Below, piece after piece: positions 38,648 to 48,678 of a stretch of DNA of 54,361 nucleotides. Positions within the stretch are counted from its first letter, which is position 1. Each line of letters opens with the position of its first letter. Source of the DNA: Thermoplasmatota archaeon (GTDB lineage: Archaea > Thermoplasmatota > Thermoplasmata > Thermoplasmatales > Thermoplasmataceae); the NCBI GenBank assembly GCA_023379435.1, contig JAMCUH010000005.1, positions 1-54,361 on the forward strand, in the 5' to 3' direction. The notes beneath the pieces were generated by a model that was not told the origin of the DNA, did no database searches, and was given only the letters and a program-made list of their open reading frames with translations. The position numbers and the translations under genes are program-made.

Positions 38648-40570
38648 TCAGACAAGGCGGATTGTTTCAAGGTCCCTGAGCGCATGGGCCTCTATCCCAA
38701 ACCTTGATTTTATCTGCTTCGCGAATTCTACGGCCTTTTCACCGTCTCCGTGGTTCACAAGTATCAGCCTGGGCTTGGGCTGCATTGTCGCTATGTAGGC
38801 CATAAGCTGTCTCTTATCAGAGTGTCCGGAGAACCCCTCTGCAGTTTCAACATTTATGGAAACGTTGAACTTTGTTGCCTTTCCACTCTCTGAAAGAGTA
38901 ATTTCCTTTGCGCCTTTCTGTATCTTTCTTCCCATTGTGCCATCTGCCTGGTAACCAACGAATACAAGGGTATGTTTCGGGTTATCCACCCATGCCCTGA
39001 AGTATTCCATGACAGGGCCTCCGTTCATCATTCCGGAAGTGGCAAGTACTATCTTGCTTTCTTCGGAATCACAAAGGTTTTGTCTCTCCTCCTTTGTTTC
39101 AACCTTCTTAAATATTTTTGAAAGGAAAGGATTGTCGTTTTTTACCATTATTCTCTCCTTAAGCTCCTTGTTGAGGAATTCAGGATAAGCTGCGTGAATT
39201 GCAGTTGCTTCCATGATCATTCCGTCAAGGTATACTGGAGTGGTAAGTTTTATTCTCCCCTCCCTTACCATCTGCTCAAGAACCAGCATAACCTCCTGGC
39301 TCCTTCCCACTGCGAAAACCGGTATGAGAACCGATCCGCCACGATCGAATGTTCTATTGACAATATCAACGAGAATTTCGCCTGCCTCCTTTCTGGTGTG
39401 CTGATAGTCGTCCCTTCCTGCGTATGTTGATTCCGTCATGAATGTTTCCACCCTTGGAAACCTGTTGTTTGCAGGATTAAAAAGCCAGCTTTTCTCGAAT
39501 TTCACGTCACCGCTCAGAACGATGTTATATAAGCCCTCACCGATATGCAGGTGCACAGAAGCTGATCCTAAAATATGACCGGCGTTGTAAAGTGTCAATC
39601 TTGTATCCCTTGTTATGTCGGTTGTCTCATTGTATCTCAACACAATTGTTCTCTTCACCATCTCCCTTATGTGTTTTGATTCATATGCGGCCTTCCTCCC
39701 CTCTGCATGCGCAACCTTTATGAAATCATTCTGCAAAAGAACTGCCAGATCCCTTGTGGGTGCTGTCATGTATACAGGGCCTTCATAGCCGAATTTGAAT
39801 AACACAGGCAGTATACCTGAATGGTCCAGATGGGCGTGCGTGAGAACAACAGCATCAATTGACGAAAATGGCTGAACTTCAGGAGCGTAAAGATACGGGG
39901 CCTCGGACCATGGCTGATCATAATCTGTGGAATTTAGCATGCCGCAATCAACAAGTATTTTTGAATTGTTTGTTGAGACCAGGGTTGAACTCCGCCCAAC
40001 CTCTCTGTGACCACCAAGCGCGCTTATTCTGATCCATGTTTCACCTGGCATTGGTGCTATGTTGAGCTTTTCACCGAGCTCATGAAGGAATGCTCTCCTC
40101 TCCTGTTTCACCTCGCGAAGTAGTTCCCTTACCTCCTTCACAGTTCGGGAATACATTGGCGGTGCCCTTACCAGCCTTGGTGACCAGTTCGTCTCTGATT
40201 TTATGATTGTTATGAAATTCGCGTTTCTGTCTGTTATGATGGATGGTTCATCAGCCTCTATCACGACCTCTCCGGTGTCACTCTCGAAATAAATGTCCTG
40301 AACACCTGCATTTTCCGGCACAATCTTTAGAATCTCCTCCTTTGCCTTGTCCTCGTCAGAAAGGATCGAGGGATCCGGTCTGATAATGACCCTTCTCTTT
40401 ATCTCCTGTGCAATCTGTATGGCGAGATCCTCTCTCTTGGAAAAAAGATCGGTACTCTTCGTGTAAACAACGATATTGGGGCCTTCGTAATCAACCTCAC
40501 TTATCTTGTTGTCCTGGTAAAGCCTGTCAAATATTTCTCTAATCTCTGATAGATAGTCCCTTGAGGACAA
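38648..40570 (-). CDS. Archaeal beta-CASP KH-domain ribonuclease (aCPSF1/FttA type)
   Basis: N-terminal KH-type region, LTHAHLDHSG metallo-beta-lactamase motif, GHILGSASVHL, ATSGMMNGGPV, GFSGHSDKRQL. Confidence 0.93.
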   Translation of the reverse strand: MSSRDYLSEIREIFDRLYQDNKISEVDYEGPNIVVYTKSTDLFSKREDLAIQIAQEIKRRVIIRPDPSILSDEDKAKEEILKIVPENAGVQDIYFESDTGEVVIEADEPSIITDRNANFITIIKSETNWSPRLVRAPPMYSRTVKEVRELLREVKQERRAFLHELGEKLNIAPMPGETWIRISALGGHREVGRSSTLVSTNNSKILVDCGMLNSTDYDQPWSEAPYLYAPEVQPFSSIDAVVLTHAHLDHSGILPVLFKFGYEGPVYMTAPTRDLAVLLQNDFIKVAHAEGRKAAYESKHIREMVKRTIVLRYNETTDITRDTRLTLYNAGHILGSASVHLHIGEGLYNIVLSGDVKFEKSWLFNPANNRFPRVETFMTESTYAGRDDYQHTRKEAGEILVDIVNRTFDRGGSVLIPVFAVGRSQEVMLVLEQMVREGRIKLTTPVYLDGMIMEATAIHAAYPEFLNKELKERIMVKNDNPFLSKIFKKVETKEERQNLCDSEESKIVLATSGMMNGGPVMEYFRAWVDNPKHTLVFVGYQADGTMGRKIQKGAKEITLSESGKATKFNVSINVETAEGFSGHSDKRQLMAYIATMQPKPRLILVNHGDGEKAVEFAKQIKSRFGIEAHALRDLETIRLV

Positions 40571-40609
40571 GTAAATTCACCTCTGGAGAAAATTTAAATT
40601 GAAATGTAA

Positions 40610-41245
40610 TTAAAATTTTACTTTAAGTTTTTTAATCCTATCCATGACTTCCTGCTCTGGAACATCATGGTAACCATTCTTTGGGTCAATAACGGCAATA
40701 TCTATCATTCCACCTGATGCAGAATCCCTTTGTTTAGCGGCACTGATTGCTCTTATGGCAATGTCAATGAGCTCATCGACCTTCAAGCCGCTTTCATATT
40801 CTGTTTCAAGAACACCGTAAACGAAAGGTGATCCGGAACCTGTGCTGACATACTTATCCTCAACACTTCCGCCGGCAGCGTCCACTGAAAAAAGATGAGG
40901 TTTCGTATCTATTCCACCTATGAGTATCTGCACCATATATGGATAAAACTTGGATTGATTTAGAATGTTTGAGAGAAGTGTCGCAGCAGCCTCAATTGGC
41001 ATCCCGAATTTCCTTTGTAACCTGTAAAGCTCGAGCTCTGCCTTCATGTATCTAACAAGGACCTGTGCATCTCCAACCAGACCAGCAATGGTCATCGCTG
41101 CATAATCATCAATGCGGTGGAGTTTCCTGCCATCCTTGTGGACAATGAAATTCTCCATAGTAACTCTTCTCTCTGTGGCCATGACCACAGAGTCGTTTGT
41201 AACCATGCCTAGAGTTGTAGTTCCAGTTGACATTACTTCATTCAT
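40610..41245 (-). CDS. psmB: Proteasome beta subunit
   Basis: [25 protein letters not shown] with processed Thr, [35 protein letters not shown]. Confidence 0.95.
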   Translation of the reverse strand: MNEVMSTGTTTLGMVTNDSVVMATERRVTMENFIVHKDGRKLHRIDDYAAMTIAGLVGDAQVLVRYMKAELELYRLQRKFGMPIEAAATLLSNILNQSKFYPYMVQILIGGIDTKPHLFSVDAAGGSVEDKYVSTGSGSPFVYGVLETEYESGLKVDELIDIAIRAISAAKQRDSASGGMIDIAVIDPKNGYHDVPEQEVMDRIKKLKVKF

Positions 41246-41812
41246 AACTGTTCACCAAAAAAGCAACCTACAATCTCTAAAGACTATTAAATGTTTTACT
41301 TGCTCAGAGACATCCCTTCATGCATTCCAGAATTTCATAATTCCTTCCTCGAAAAAGTATCACTGGATATTGAACACCTGTTTCCAATATGATTGAAGAA
41401 TACATAGGACAAAGCATTCTGGCCTAAGAATAACAGTAAACCGGAGATATGTTCATTCCATCATGAAAGATGTTCTTTTCTGGTATTTGCAATATAATAT
41501 TCCTTCCTACCATCATTTTGCAATCCACAACTTTCACGTGCAATTCCAATCAAATAAAACCTCTATTCAAAACATTCCTGTTACCCACAGGAGCTGAATT
41601 CTTAAATGATAATCTTTTTCAGGGCACAAATGAACTAAAAATAAGTATGGTTTTGTTATTTCTGATACAACCAAAACACCTATTGTAGGTCAATGGGCAT
41701 CTTCACGTGCGAATTTCATATGTTTTAATAATTTGCCGTCCCCAGATGTGACGTGATTATTCTTTGTTGCACTGATCGATTCGGTTTAATACGGAGATAA
41801 CATACCAATATA

Positions 41813-42235
41813 ATGGTCCTTACAGCCGCAGACATAATGAGGAAGCCGCCAAAGACAGTATCTCCGGACATTTCGGTGAGTGAAAGCTCAAAGATCATGA
41901 GGGATACAGGGGAGGGCTTTTTGATCATACGTGAAGGAACAGACATTCTGGGCATAGTAACAGAGTGGGATCTTGTATCCAAGGTTATGGCGGCAGGAAT
42001 TGACCCAGATAGCATAAAGATAGAAAAGATCATGACAAGGAATTTCATCCACATTCCTCCGGACACTCCTACGATCAAGATAACTGAAACCATGAGGGAA
42101 CACGGCATAAGAAGGCTTATCGTAATGAACGGCAGAGAGCTTCTTGGTGTCATAACATCCAGGGACATTCTTCGCATATTCAAGGACTACGTGGAGAACG
42201 TCAGCGAGATAGTCTACAGGTTCGGTATCAAATAG
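41813..42235 (+). CDS. Two-CBS-domain protein
   Basis: MRKPPKTVSPDISVSESSKIMRDTGEGFLIIREGTDILGIVTEWDLV and second CBS TRNFIHIPPDTPTIKITETMREHGIRRLIVMN. Confidence 0.92.
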   Translation: MVLTAADIMRKPPKTVSPDISVSESSKIMRDTGEGFLIIREGTDILGIVTEWDLVSKVMAAGIDPDSIKIEKIMTRNFIHIPPDTPTIKITETMREHGIRRLIVMNGRELLGVITSRDILRIFKDYVENVSEIVYRFGIK

Positions 42236-42874
42236 TCACTGCGACATTATATTGTCGAAAAGTACAAGAAGATCGTATGAGTCACCAAGTGAGTATTTAA
42301 AGAAGTCATCCCTCCTCTCATTCCAGAGGAATTTTATCGCCTCACCTTTGTTCATGTTCTCAATTTCCGATATGCCCTTCACCTTCATCGTCGGTAGGTC
42401 ACGGTATAGATCAAGCGTCAGTGTCTCTGAAAGCTTTCTTGTTTTGTAACTTCCAGTTCTGTTGAAAACATCCTCGGAAACAAGATACATCATGTCAAGA
42501 CACCACGAGGTGCCAAAGTAAAATTCCAGATTCCTTAAACGATCTTCCCATCTTAAGGTTTTAATTTTTGTCATTATGAGTGGTATGTCGTAACCGGTGT
42601 GGTTGTAGCCAAGAATGATATCCGGTGATATCTCCGCCATTCTCTGGTCTAAATCGCGTAATATTCTCATCTCTTCGCTGTATGAATCAGACTCCGCAAT
42701 GAAAACTTGGCATTTTATCTCTGATTGCACTCTTTCACAGATTGAAACAGAGATTATTCTCTCACCTTTCAGGAAACCGCCAGAATCGACGACAAGTGTT
42801 TCCAGATCAAAGGAACATATGCGGGGATCCTTGATGCATGACAGGAAATAAGATACCTTTTCCTTAAGATTCAT
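42236..42874 (-). CDS. Standalone PolB-like 3'-5' exonuclease domain protein
   Basis: CSFDLET (ExoI), GYNHTGYDIPLI (ExoII), YSLGDSYDLLVL (ExoIII YxxxD). Confidence 0.78.
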   Translation of the reverse strand: MNLKEKVSYFLSCIKDPRICSFDLETLVVDSGGFLKGERIISVSICERVQSEIKCQVFIAESDSYSEEMRILRDLDQRMAEISPDIILGYNHTGYDIPLIMTKIKTLRWEDRLRNLEFYFGTSWCLDMMYLVSEDVFNRTGSYKTRKLSETLTLDLYRDLPTMKVKGISEIENMNKGEAIKFLWNERRDDFFKYSLGDSYDLLVLFDNIMSQ

Positions 42875-42922
42875 TACATGGATCAGTTAAAGATGGAATT
42901 AAAATTTTGATCATTGTGGGTC

Positions 42923-43402
42923 CTACACCTGAACAATCTTAGAAACAAAGCTGCACTTTGGAAGTATTATGCTTTTTTTCAGTTCCTTGGGTATCCTGAG
43001 TTCATCAATGTCAACAAAACCATGTATCTTGCTCTCCACGGTCTGATCATCAATGTCAGTCAGCGTGAGAACTTTGATATTCCTGAATGAAACCTTTCTT
43101 GAGAATTCCTTTATCTCTTCCCCTTTAAGTGTAAGTTCGTCTATGTTAGCAATTATCTGAAGGTTTGAATTCCTCGCACCTTCAACGAAATTCTTTGATA
43201 TGTTCACTGCACCATCCATGGTACTTGAAAGTAATCTATAAGCATCATTGGTAACCTCACCTATGGTTTGCCCCATCTCCTTGGCTAGGGCATTTATCCT
43301 CCTATAGAGATCCTTGCGAACTCCCTTGATGGAGACAGATTTTTCCTCTTTCTTGTTTTCATCTTCATTTTTATCATTCTTATTCTCATCATTCTCTGAC
43401 AT
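42923..43402 (-). CDS. Ribbon-helix-helix-like protein with acidic/Lys N-terminus and unknown C-terminal domain
   Basis: SVSIKGVRKDLYRRINALAKEMGQTIGEVTNDAYRLL; ATG at 43402 gives MSENDENKNDKNEDENKKEEK and sits behind an AT-rich TATA-like stretch; ORF track start is 43456. Confidence 0.6.
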   Translation of the reverse strand: MSENDENKNDKNEDENKKEEKSVSIKGVRKDLYRRINALAKEMGQTIGEVTNDAYRLLSSTMDGAVNISKNFVEGARNSNLQIIANIDELTLKGEEIKEFSRKVSFRNIKVLTLTDIDDQTVESKIHGFVDIDELRIPKELKKSIILPKCSFVSKIVQV

Positions 43403-43504
43403 AGTTGGATATATCATACGACTATTAAAGATTACTGGTAAACTTTCTTTACTCAAGTCGCAAATGAAGATTTTAAATCCGTCCCTCTAATATGCCCCTT
43501 CATA

Positions 43505-43900
43505 ATGAGATATTGTTGCAGGCAATATACAGGTAAGAGCGTGGATTTAGATGAGCTTACCAATGTTGTTGTTCAGTTCTTCCGGGAAGAGAATTTCAAG
43601 GTTCATGCTCTCAAGATGGGAAGAAGGTTTTTTGTTCAGGCGAGGAAGGGAGGTATGTACAGACCTGTTCTTTCCAATGATCACGCATTTACAATGGCCA
43701 TAGAGGGCGAACCATCGGATTTCAAAATTCTCCTTGGTGTTTCACCATGGCATGACATGCCTGAACCATCAGCCGCAGAACCATTTTTCTCCAACCCCAT
43801 ATCTGCCTTCACAGAGGTGAAAGAATCCATATGGTCCTATGAACTTGAACACAACCTCTGGCATTATATAGAGAATCAGATAGAGCTTGGACTTCAGTAA
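43505..43900 (+). CDS. Hypothetical protein
   Basis: 131-aa ORF, globular composition, convergent with purC. Confidence 0.6.
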   Translation: MRYCCRQYTGKSVDLDELTNVVVQFFREENFKVHALKMGRRFFVQARKGGMYRPVLSNDHAFTMAIEGEPSDFKILLGVSPWHDMPEPSAAEPFFSNPISAFTEVKESIWSYELEHNLWHYIENQIELGLQ

Positions 43901-43901
43901 C

Positions 43902-44792
43902 TCAGAAGTTCCAGGGGTTGCCTGTGATTGCTGTGTACATCGATCTGTAAAGATTAACCGTTTTATTCCTGAGATCGTCCGGTAAAGGTGGAATATCCGG
44001 TTCTTTCGAGCCGTTGCTTCTTGCTCTGTAGAGCATGTCGTAATATCCGGTTGACCTGTAATACTGCCGGACAAATTCCTTGCTTAGCTCCCTCACCTGA
44101 CCAGCTCTGTAAAGAGCAAGGTCCCAGAATCGGTCCTCATCAGCGGTTCCGAATGTGTCCACTATGATCGGTCTACGATCAGAATCCAAAGCAATCTCCT
44201 TCTTTCCATCTGCGTGGAGGAGATTCCTTTTTTCAACCTCATTCTTCATAATGTCATCAATCCTGAGGACAAGTTCTCTTACCTCAGATATTTCATCTTT
44301 ACCAAGACCGGAAATTGATGATGCCTCCTCAATACCAAGGGGGCGGTCGTAGTCCTCGAATTTTGTCGTCATCTCGAACATTGGTTCTGGTATCATTTCC
44401 CCGTACTCCGGGAATTTCCTAAAACCAATGTCTTGAAATTTGATCTTTCCTGATTTTAGCCTGTCCATCAGTGTTCCTGCAACGTAATACCTGGTGACGA
44501 ACTCCAGCGGAATAAGAAAGTTCCCTTTTTCCCCGGAGTTTTTCTTTATGATTTTGAATTTTTTCACGTTCATTGTGTTGTGCTCCGGTGTTGATATGAA
44601 ATGGGTTGCAATCCCTTTACTCTCAAGAATCCTGAACCAGAATGCTGCAGTCATGCACAGTGATATTCCCTTACCGTCTATCAACGTGGGAATAATTTTG
44701 TCAAATACAGAAATCTTGTCGGTAAAGACAAAATGAAGAAAATCCCCAGCATCATAAACCTCCTTTACCTTGCCTGTCCTTATGAGCTCCAT
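43902..44792 (-). CDS. purC: Phosphoribosylaminoimidazole-succinocarboxamide synthase (SAICAR synthetase)
   Basis: MELIRTGKVKEVYDAGDFLHFVFTDKISVFD, PLEFVTRYYVAGTLMDR, IVDTFGTADEDRFW. Confidence 0.92.
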   Translation of the reverse strand: MELIRTGKVKEVYDAGDFLHFVFTDKISVFDKIIPTLIDGKGISLCMTAAFWFRILESKGIATHFISTPEHNTMNVKKFKIIKKNSGEKGNFLIPLEFVTRYYVAGTLMDRLKSGKIKFQDIGFRKFPEYGEMIPEPMFEMTTKFEDYDRPLGIEEASSISGLGKDEISEVRELVLRIDDIMKNEVEKRNLLHADGKKEIALDSDRRPIIVDTFGTADEDRFWDLALYRAGQVRELSKEFVRQYYRSTGYYDMLYRARSNGSKEPDIPPLPDDLRNKTVNLYRSMYTAITGNPWNF

Positions 44793-44872
44793 GCGGGAAT
44801 ATAGGCAGTTGAGTTATTAATCTTATGAAGAATGTATATGCATCTGAGGAAGCATGGGTGCTCAAGGTTCAG

Positions 44873-45301
44873 TCAAGGAAGGAAAACAGACAACTCCAGA
44901 AGTTTTTCCATTTGAATAGCCAAATTCAAATGATCAAGGCTTAGCTTGAACACTGAAACATAATGTCCCAGAAACACCTCGATTATGTAAGATATGATTA
45001 CGGATATTATTGATATCAAGACACCACCGGCAAATGATGTTTCAAAGATGATGGAATAGAAATAGATCAGCACAAGGAAGGCAATCACGAGCGCTATGAT
45101 ATAGAAATAAGATGTTATGGCAGAAAGAACATAACCCACAAGTGAATAAAAAATCAGGAAAACTATGGGGCCCAAGAATGCAGCTATTACTGCCCGTCCT
45201 ATACTTGAATGCTTCGACACGAGCTTTGAAGCGAAATAAATTGGAAAGGTAATAATGGCAATATCTATGATAACCTCAAGAATTAAATATAAAATATTCA
45301 T
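44873..45301 (-). CDS. Multi-pass membrane protein, unknown
   Basis: 142 aa, several strongly hydrophobic segments. Confidence 0.6.
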   Translation of the reverse strand: MNILYLILEVIIDIAIITFPIYFASKLVSKHSSIGRAVIAAFLGPIVFLIFYSLVGYVLSAITSYFYIIALVIAFLVLIYFYSIIFETSFAGGVLISIISVIISYIIEVFLGHYVSVFKLSLDHLNLAIQMEKLLELSVFLP

Positions 45302-45338
45302 GATTTAATACATTCTGTTCTGATATTAATAGTTGAGT

Positions 45339-46034
45339 CTATCTTGAAGACAGGCCATTCCAGAAATCTGTTTCAAGGTCAAGGATGCCCTTAGCACCCT
45401 CCAGGAATTTCCTTCTTGCCTCAGGGTTGTTCTTGTGCGTGCCCAGTACATCCTCCATGGCTTCCTCGTGGTGAATTTCCAGTTCACGATGGAAAGTGAA
45501 GTACGTTATATCCATGTTGGAATATGCTGGATTTTTTTCTTTCCACTTGTTGAGACCTGGAATAATTTTGTCCCACATTGGTATTGCCATGTTTTCCAAT
45601 CCAAATTCTGCTCCCAGTGCCATAAAATGGTCTCCTGCAAAATAGTCTCTCATACCGTCGAGCCAAGCCTTTGTTGTTTTGAGCTGCTTTTGCTTTACCA
45701 GGTCAGCGGGACTAATCCCTATACTTCTCAGGTACTGTCTATAGAGAAGTTCGTGTCTCTTTTTTGGATCGTTGTCACCCAGCTCAGACACGAGAATGGT
45801 GGTAAGATTCTCCGCGTCATTTTCATCAGGTGTGTTCACCAAAAGTGTGGATAGAATGGAAGGCCATTCACGCGTAAAGTGGTAGAACTCTTCGGAAAAC
45901 CTTCTAAACTCGTCCTCGCTTATGTCACCCTTTGAGAGCCTATTAATGAAAGGATTGTTCGTTGCGCTGTGTTTCTTGACAAAATTATAAGTTTCTTTAT
46001 AAAAATTTTCAGCCTCAGTGTCATTTGATTGCAT
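45339..46034 (-). CDS. Heme-oxygenase-like / TenA-PqqC-fold protein, probable diiron (HDO-like)
   Basis: All-alpha pattern; candidate metal ligands in GAEFGLENMAIPMW and FTFHRELEIHHEEAMEDVL. Confidence 0.7.
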   Translation of the reverse strand: MQSNDTEAENFYKETYNFVKKHSATNNPFINRLSKGDISEDEFRRFSEEFYHFTREWPSILSTLLVNTPDENDAENLTTILVSELGDNDPKKRHELLYRQYLRSIGISPADLVKQKQLKTTKAWLDGMRDYFAGDHFMALGAEFGLENMAIPMWDKIIPGLNKWKEKNPAYSNMDITYFTFHRELEIHHEEAMEDVLGTHKNNPEARRKFLEGAKGILDLETDFWNGLSSR

Positions 46035-46127
46035 AGTACAGCAAATATAACGATTATTATTAACTTTTTGTAATTACACCATATGCAGGAAAAGATAGGA
46101 ACCTTTATTATTGCAGCATAAAAATAA

Positions 46128-46826
46128 TTATATTTCTACGTTATCCTCATTCCATGAAAATGAGCCAGCCCTGAAAGTTAGGTCGTAGGAGCCCTGGGAT
46201 GCAGGAAGTTTTATGTAGGAAGAAAGGCTGTGAAAGCCCTCACTCATGTTGCTCAGGGAAATATTCCCAAGGATCTGAGATCCAATGCTGACTACTATTT
46301 TGGTGATGGAAATTATGAAAGGGAAAAATGAGTTAAAAGAGACCTGCAACAAACCAGTTGCATTTGACTCCTTCGTAATCCCATTTATGAGAAAACCTTC
46401 GAAAGGGGCCCCTATGGATATATTCCCGAGAATAAACGTCTTTGAAAGATTGAAAAATAGTGCGACAAGATCACTGAACATGGAGAGCATTACGGTCATA
46501 TTTTTGAGCGGAAATCCTGAACTATTAATTATGAGGGATGACAGAGGAAGAAGAGGAATATTCAGTACACTATAACCGGATTGGACATTATAGCTTCCAT
46601 TATCCGCATACATGGTGACAGATGTTATGCCGAGATTGTCCGCCCCAACCGTTGCGTTAACCTGCATACCATTGTTGTTCATATAGACATTGAAGCCCAA
46701 GGAATGAAGACTGAAACCATAGGTTGAGTCGTAGGCTGAGACCACAGACACAATTAGCACAGCTGTGAAGACACTCATGCAAATTATTGCAATTGAACTC
46801 GATTTCTTCACAATATATGATCTCAA
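46128..46826 (-). CDS. Secreted/membrane-anchored protein, unknown
   Basis: N-terminal signal/anchor SIAIICMSVFTAVLIVSVVSA; extracellular-like composition with NxS/T sequons. Confidence 0.65.
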   Translation of the reverse strand: MRSYIVKKSSSIAIICMSVFTAVLIVSVVSAYDSTYGFSLHSLGFNVYMNNNGMQVNATVGADNLGITSVTMYADNGSYNVQSGYSVLNIPLLPLSSLIINSSGFPLKNMTVMLSMFSDLVALFFNLSKTFILGNISIGAPFEGFLINGITKESNATGLLQVSFNSFFPFIISITKIVVSIGSQILGNISLSNMSEGFHSLSSYIKLPASQGSYDLTFRAGSFSWNEDNVEI

Positions 46827-46954
46827 TCAGTTTAATTAATGTTACTAAGAGTTTAAAAGGAAGTATATAAACTATATGACAACTGTCCGACATGACGCCA
46901 ACGTATGGATGAGAAATGGTAGTATGTCACTCTCAGGTTTTTACAAAGAATGCT

Positions 46955-48127
46955 TCACCGACCGGTATAGGATGAAATCTTCGGAAACTGGGACAGAACT
47001 CTTTCCCTGATCTTTGAAGCGCTCTCATCCTTCTGGAGGATTTTTCCATTCTCCATGTAAGAGACTGTGACTAGGGTCATACTATTCCCACAACTGCACT
47101 TGATACTCCCCTTTACATGGGATACATTAACGGTGAAGCACTTCTCACACCTATACACATATTTTAAACCGGAAAGCTTTCCTCTCTTTGTCTTTGGTAT
47201 TCCTCCCACCTCCACAATGTCCATGGCAAAATCCACTGGTTTTGCAGAGGAAACGCTTGTCCCGACACCAAAAGCATCTGCGCCGCAGGATGCCAGTTCA
47301 GCCACATCTTCGGCGTTGAGTCCACCCGATACCATTATCTTAACGTTTTTGAACCCTCTGAGATCGAGCTCCCATCTTACCTCTGTCACAAGATTACAGA
47401 AGTTCCCTCTTCTTGAGGATGGTGTGTCAAGCCTGATGTAATCAATGTCAGGATGGAGGGTCGAAGCATTGATTGCTGCAAATTTTTCGTCATTAAAGGT
47501 GTCTATGAGAAGTGTCCTCTTACCGGCTGATTTCTTTCTGAGGGTGACATCCCATGCTCTTTCATCACCCAGGAGAATGGAAAGCGCGTGGGGCATCGTA
47601 CCAACGGCCTCTATTCCGATCCTCTCTGCACTTAAGGTTCCAGATACGCCATCTGCACCGCCAACATATGCTGCCCAATCGATCATTGTTGAGATGGCGG
47701 GATGCATCCTCCTTATTCCAAATGATATGTAAGGCCGGTCGCCGGCTGCTAATTTTACCAGTGAAGACTGCGTGCTTATACCGGACGACTGGCATATTAG
47801 GCCAAGTATGGCTGTCTCCATAATTGCGAAATCCCTGTATCTTCCGGTAATGCTCATGAATGGTACTGGTATATTCATGATATCCCTGCATGGCAAAATT
47901 GTGCCTTCAGGAACAGCTTGTATACTTAAAGGTTTCCCCTTGAGCAATTCCAGAACATCATGGAGGCCAGTGAAAGTGATCCAGGGGTTCGTATAACCGG
48001 AAACTGTTATTTCTGAAACAACCAAATCATTGAGATCTGGAGGGTAATTTTCCATTGTTCTCTTAAAGTATACGTCTGCAGTTTCACCAGATCTGATCTG
48101 CTCCTCTGTTGCCATATTTATTCCCAT
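46955..48127 (-). CDS. Nicotinate phosphoribosyltransferase with C-terminal zinc-binding motif
   Basis: TADVYFKRTMENYPPDLNDLVVSEI, FGIRRMHPAISTMID, MVSGGLNAEDVAELA; C-terminal CEKCF...KCSCG. Confidence 0.9.
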   Translation of the reverse strand: MGINMATEEQIRSGETADVYFKRTMENYPPDLNDLVVSEITVSGYTNPWITFTGLHDVLELLKGKPLSIQAVPEGTILPCRDIMNIPVPFMSITGRYRDFAIMETAILGLICQSSGISTQSSLVKLAAGDRPYISFGIRRMHPAISTMIDWAAYVGGADGVSGTLSAERIGIEAVGTMPHALSILLGDERAWDVTLRKKSAGKRTLLIDTFNDEKFAAINASTLHPDIDYIRLDTPSSRRGNFCNLVTEVRWELDLRGFKNVKIMVSGGLNAEDVAELASCGADAFGVGTSVSSAKPVDFAMDIVEVGGIPKTKRGKLSGLKYVYRCEKCFTVNVSHVKGSIKCSCGNSMTLVTVSYMENGKILQKDESASKIRERVLSQFPKISSYTGR

Positions 48128-48678
48128 TTTGAAACCTCCGTCACAAATTCTTCGGAATCTATTACTCTCACACCATAGACCCTTTTCATGAAATCTATGG
48201 AGGAGTCGTGCTTCCCAGGATCAATTGATGTACACAAATCAACCACAACGGTTGTATCATAGTATCTCATAAATGCGCCTGAGACAGTATGCTGCACGCA
48301 TATTTCAGTGCTTATACCCGATATATATAGCTTATCTATGCCGCTTGCAGTAAGAAATCCCGGCAGATCAGTATCATAGAATGCATCGTAATGTCTCTTT
48401 CTTATTTTGTAACCTTCATACACATCAAGACCTTCACACAATTCAGATCCCCTGGTTCCCATTATGCAGTGCTCCCCCCAGATTGAGAATTCTGGATCGT
48501 TGTGAATATGTGAATCCTGAGTAAATACAAGGAGGACGCTATTCTTAACCTTGTCCAAAACTGACAAAGTTTTCTTTAAAATCATTCTAGCCTGGTCGCT
48601 TCCAAAAACACCATTTACGAAATCGTTTACGAGATCCACAACTATCCATGCGCTTTTAGGCTTCAGCTCATTCTCCAT
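48118..48678 (-). CDS. Nicotinamidase / isochorismatase-family hydrolase
   Basis: AWIVVDLVNDFVNG, GEHCIMGTRGSELCEGL, KRHYDAF, LYISGISTEICVQHTVSGAF. Confidence 0.9.
   Translation of the reverse strand: MENELKPKSAWIVVDLVNDFVNGVFGSDQARMILKKTLSVLDKVKNSVLLVFTQDSHIHNDPEFSIWGEHCIMGTRGSELCEGLDVYEGYKIRKRHYDAFYDTDLPGFLTASGIDKLYISGISTEICVQHTVSGAFMRYYDTTVVVDLCTSIDPGKHDSSIDFMKRVYGVRVIDSEEFVTEVSKWE

Noticed and set aside
41246-41812. 72-aa plus-strand ORF (41470-41688) in the psmB/CBS intergenic region
   Set aside because: Low-complexity hydrophobic/Thr-rich translation without domain or clear promoter; probably intergenic.
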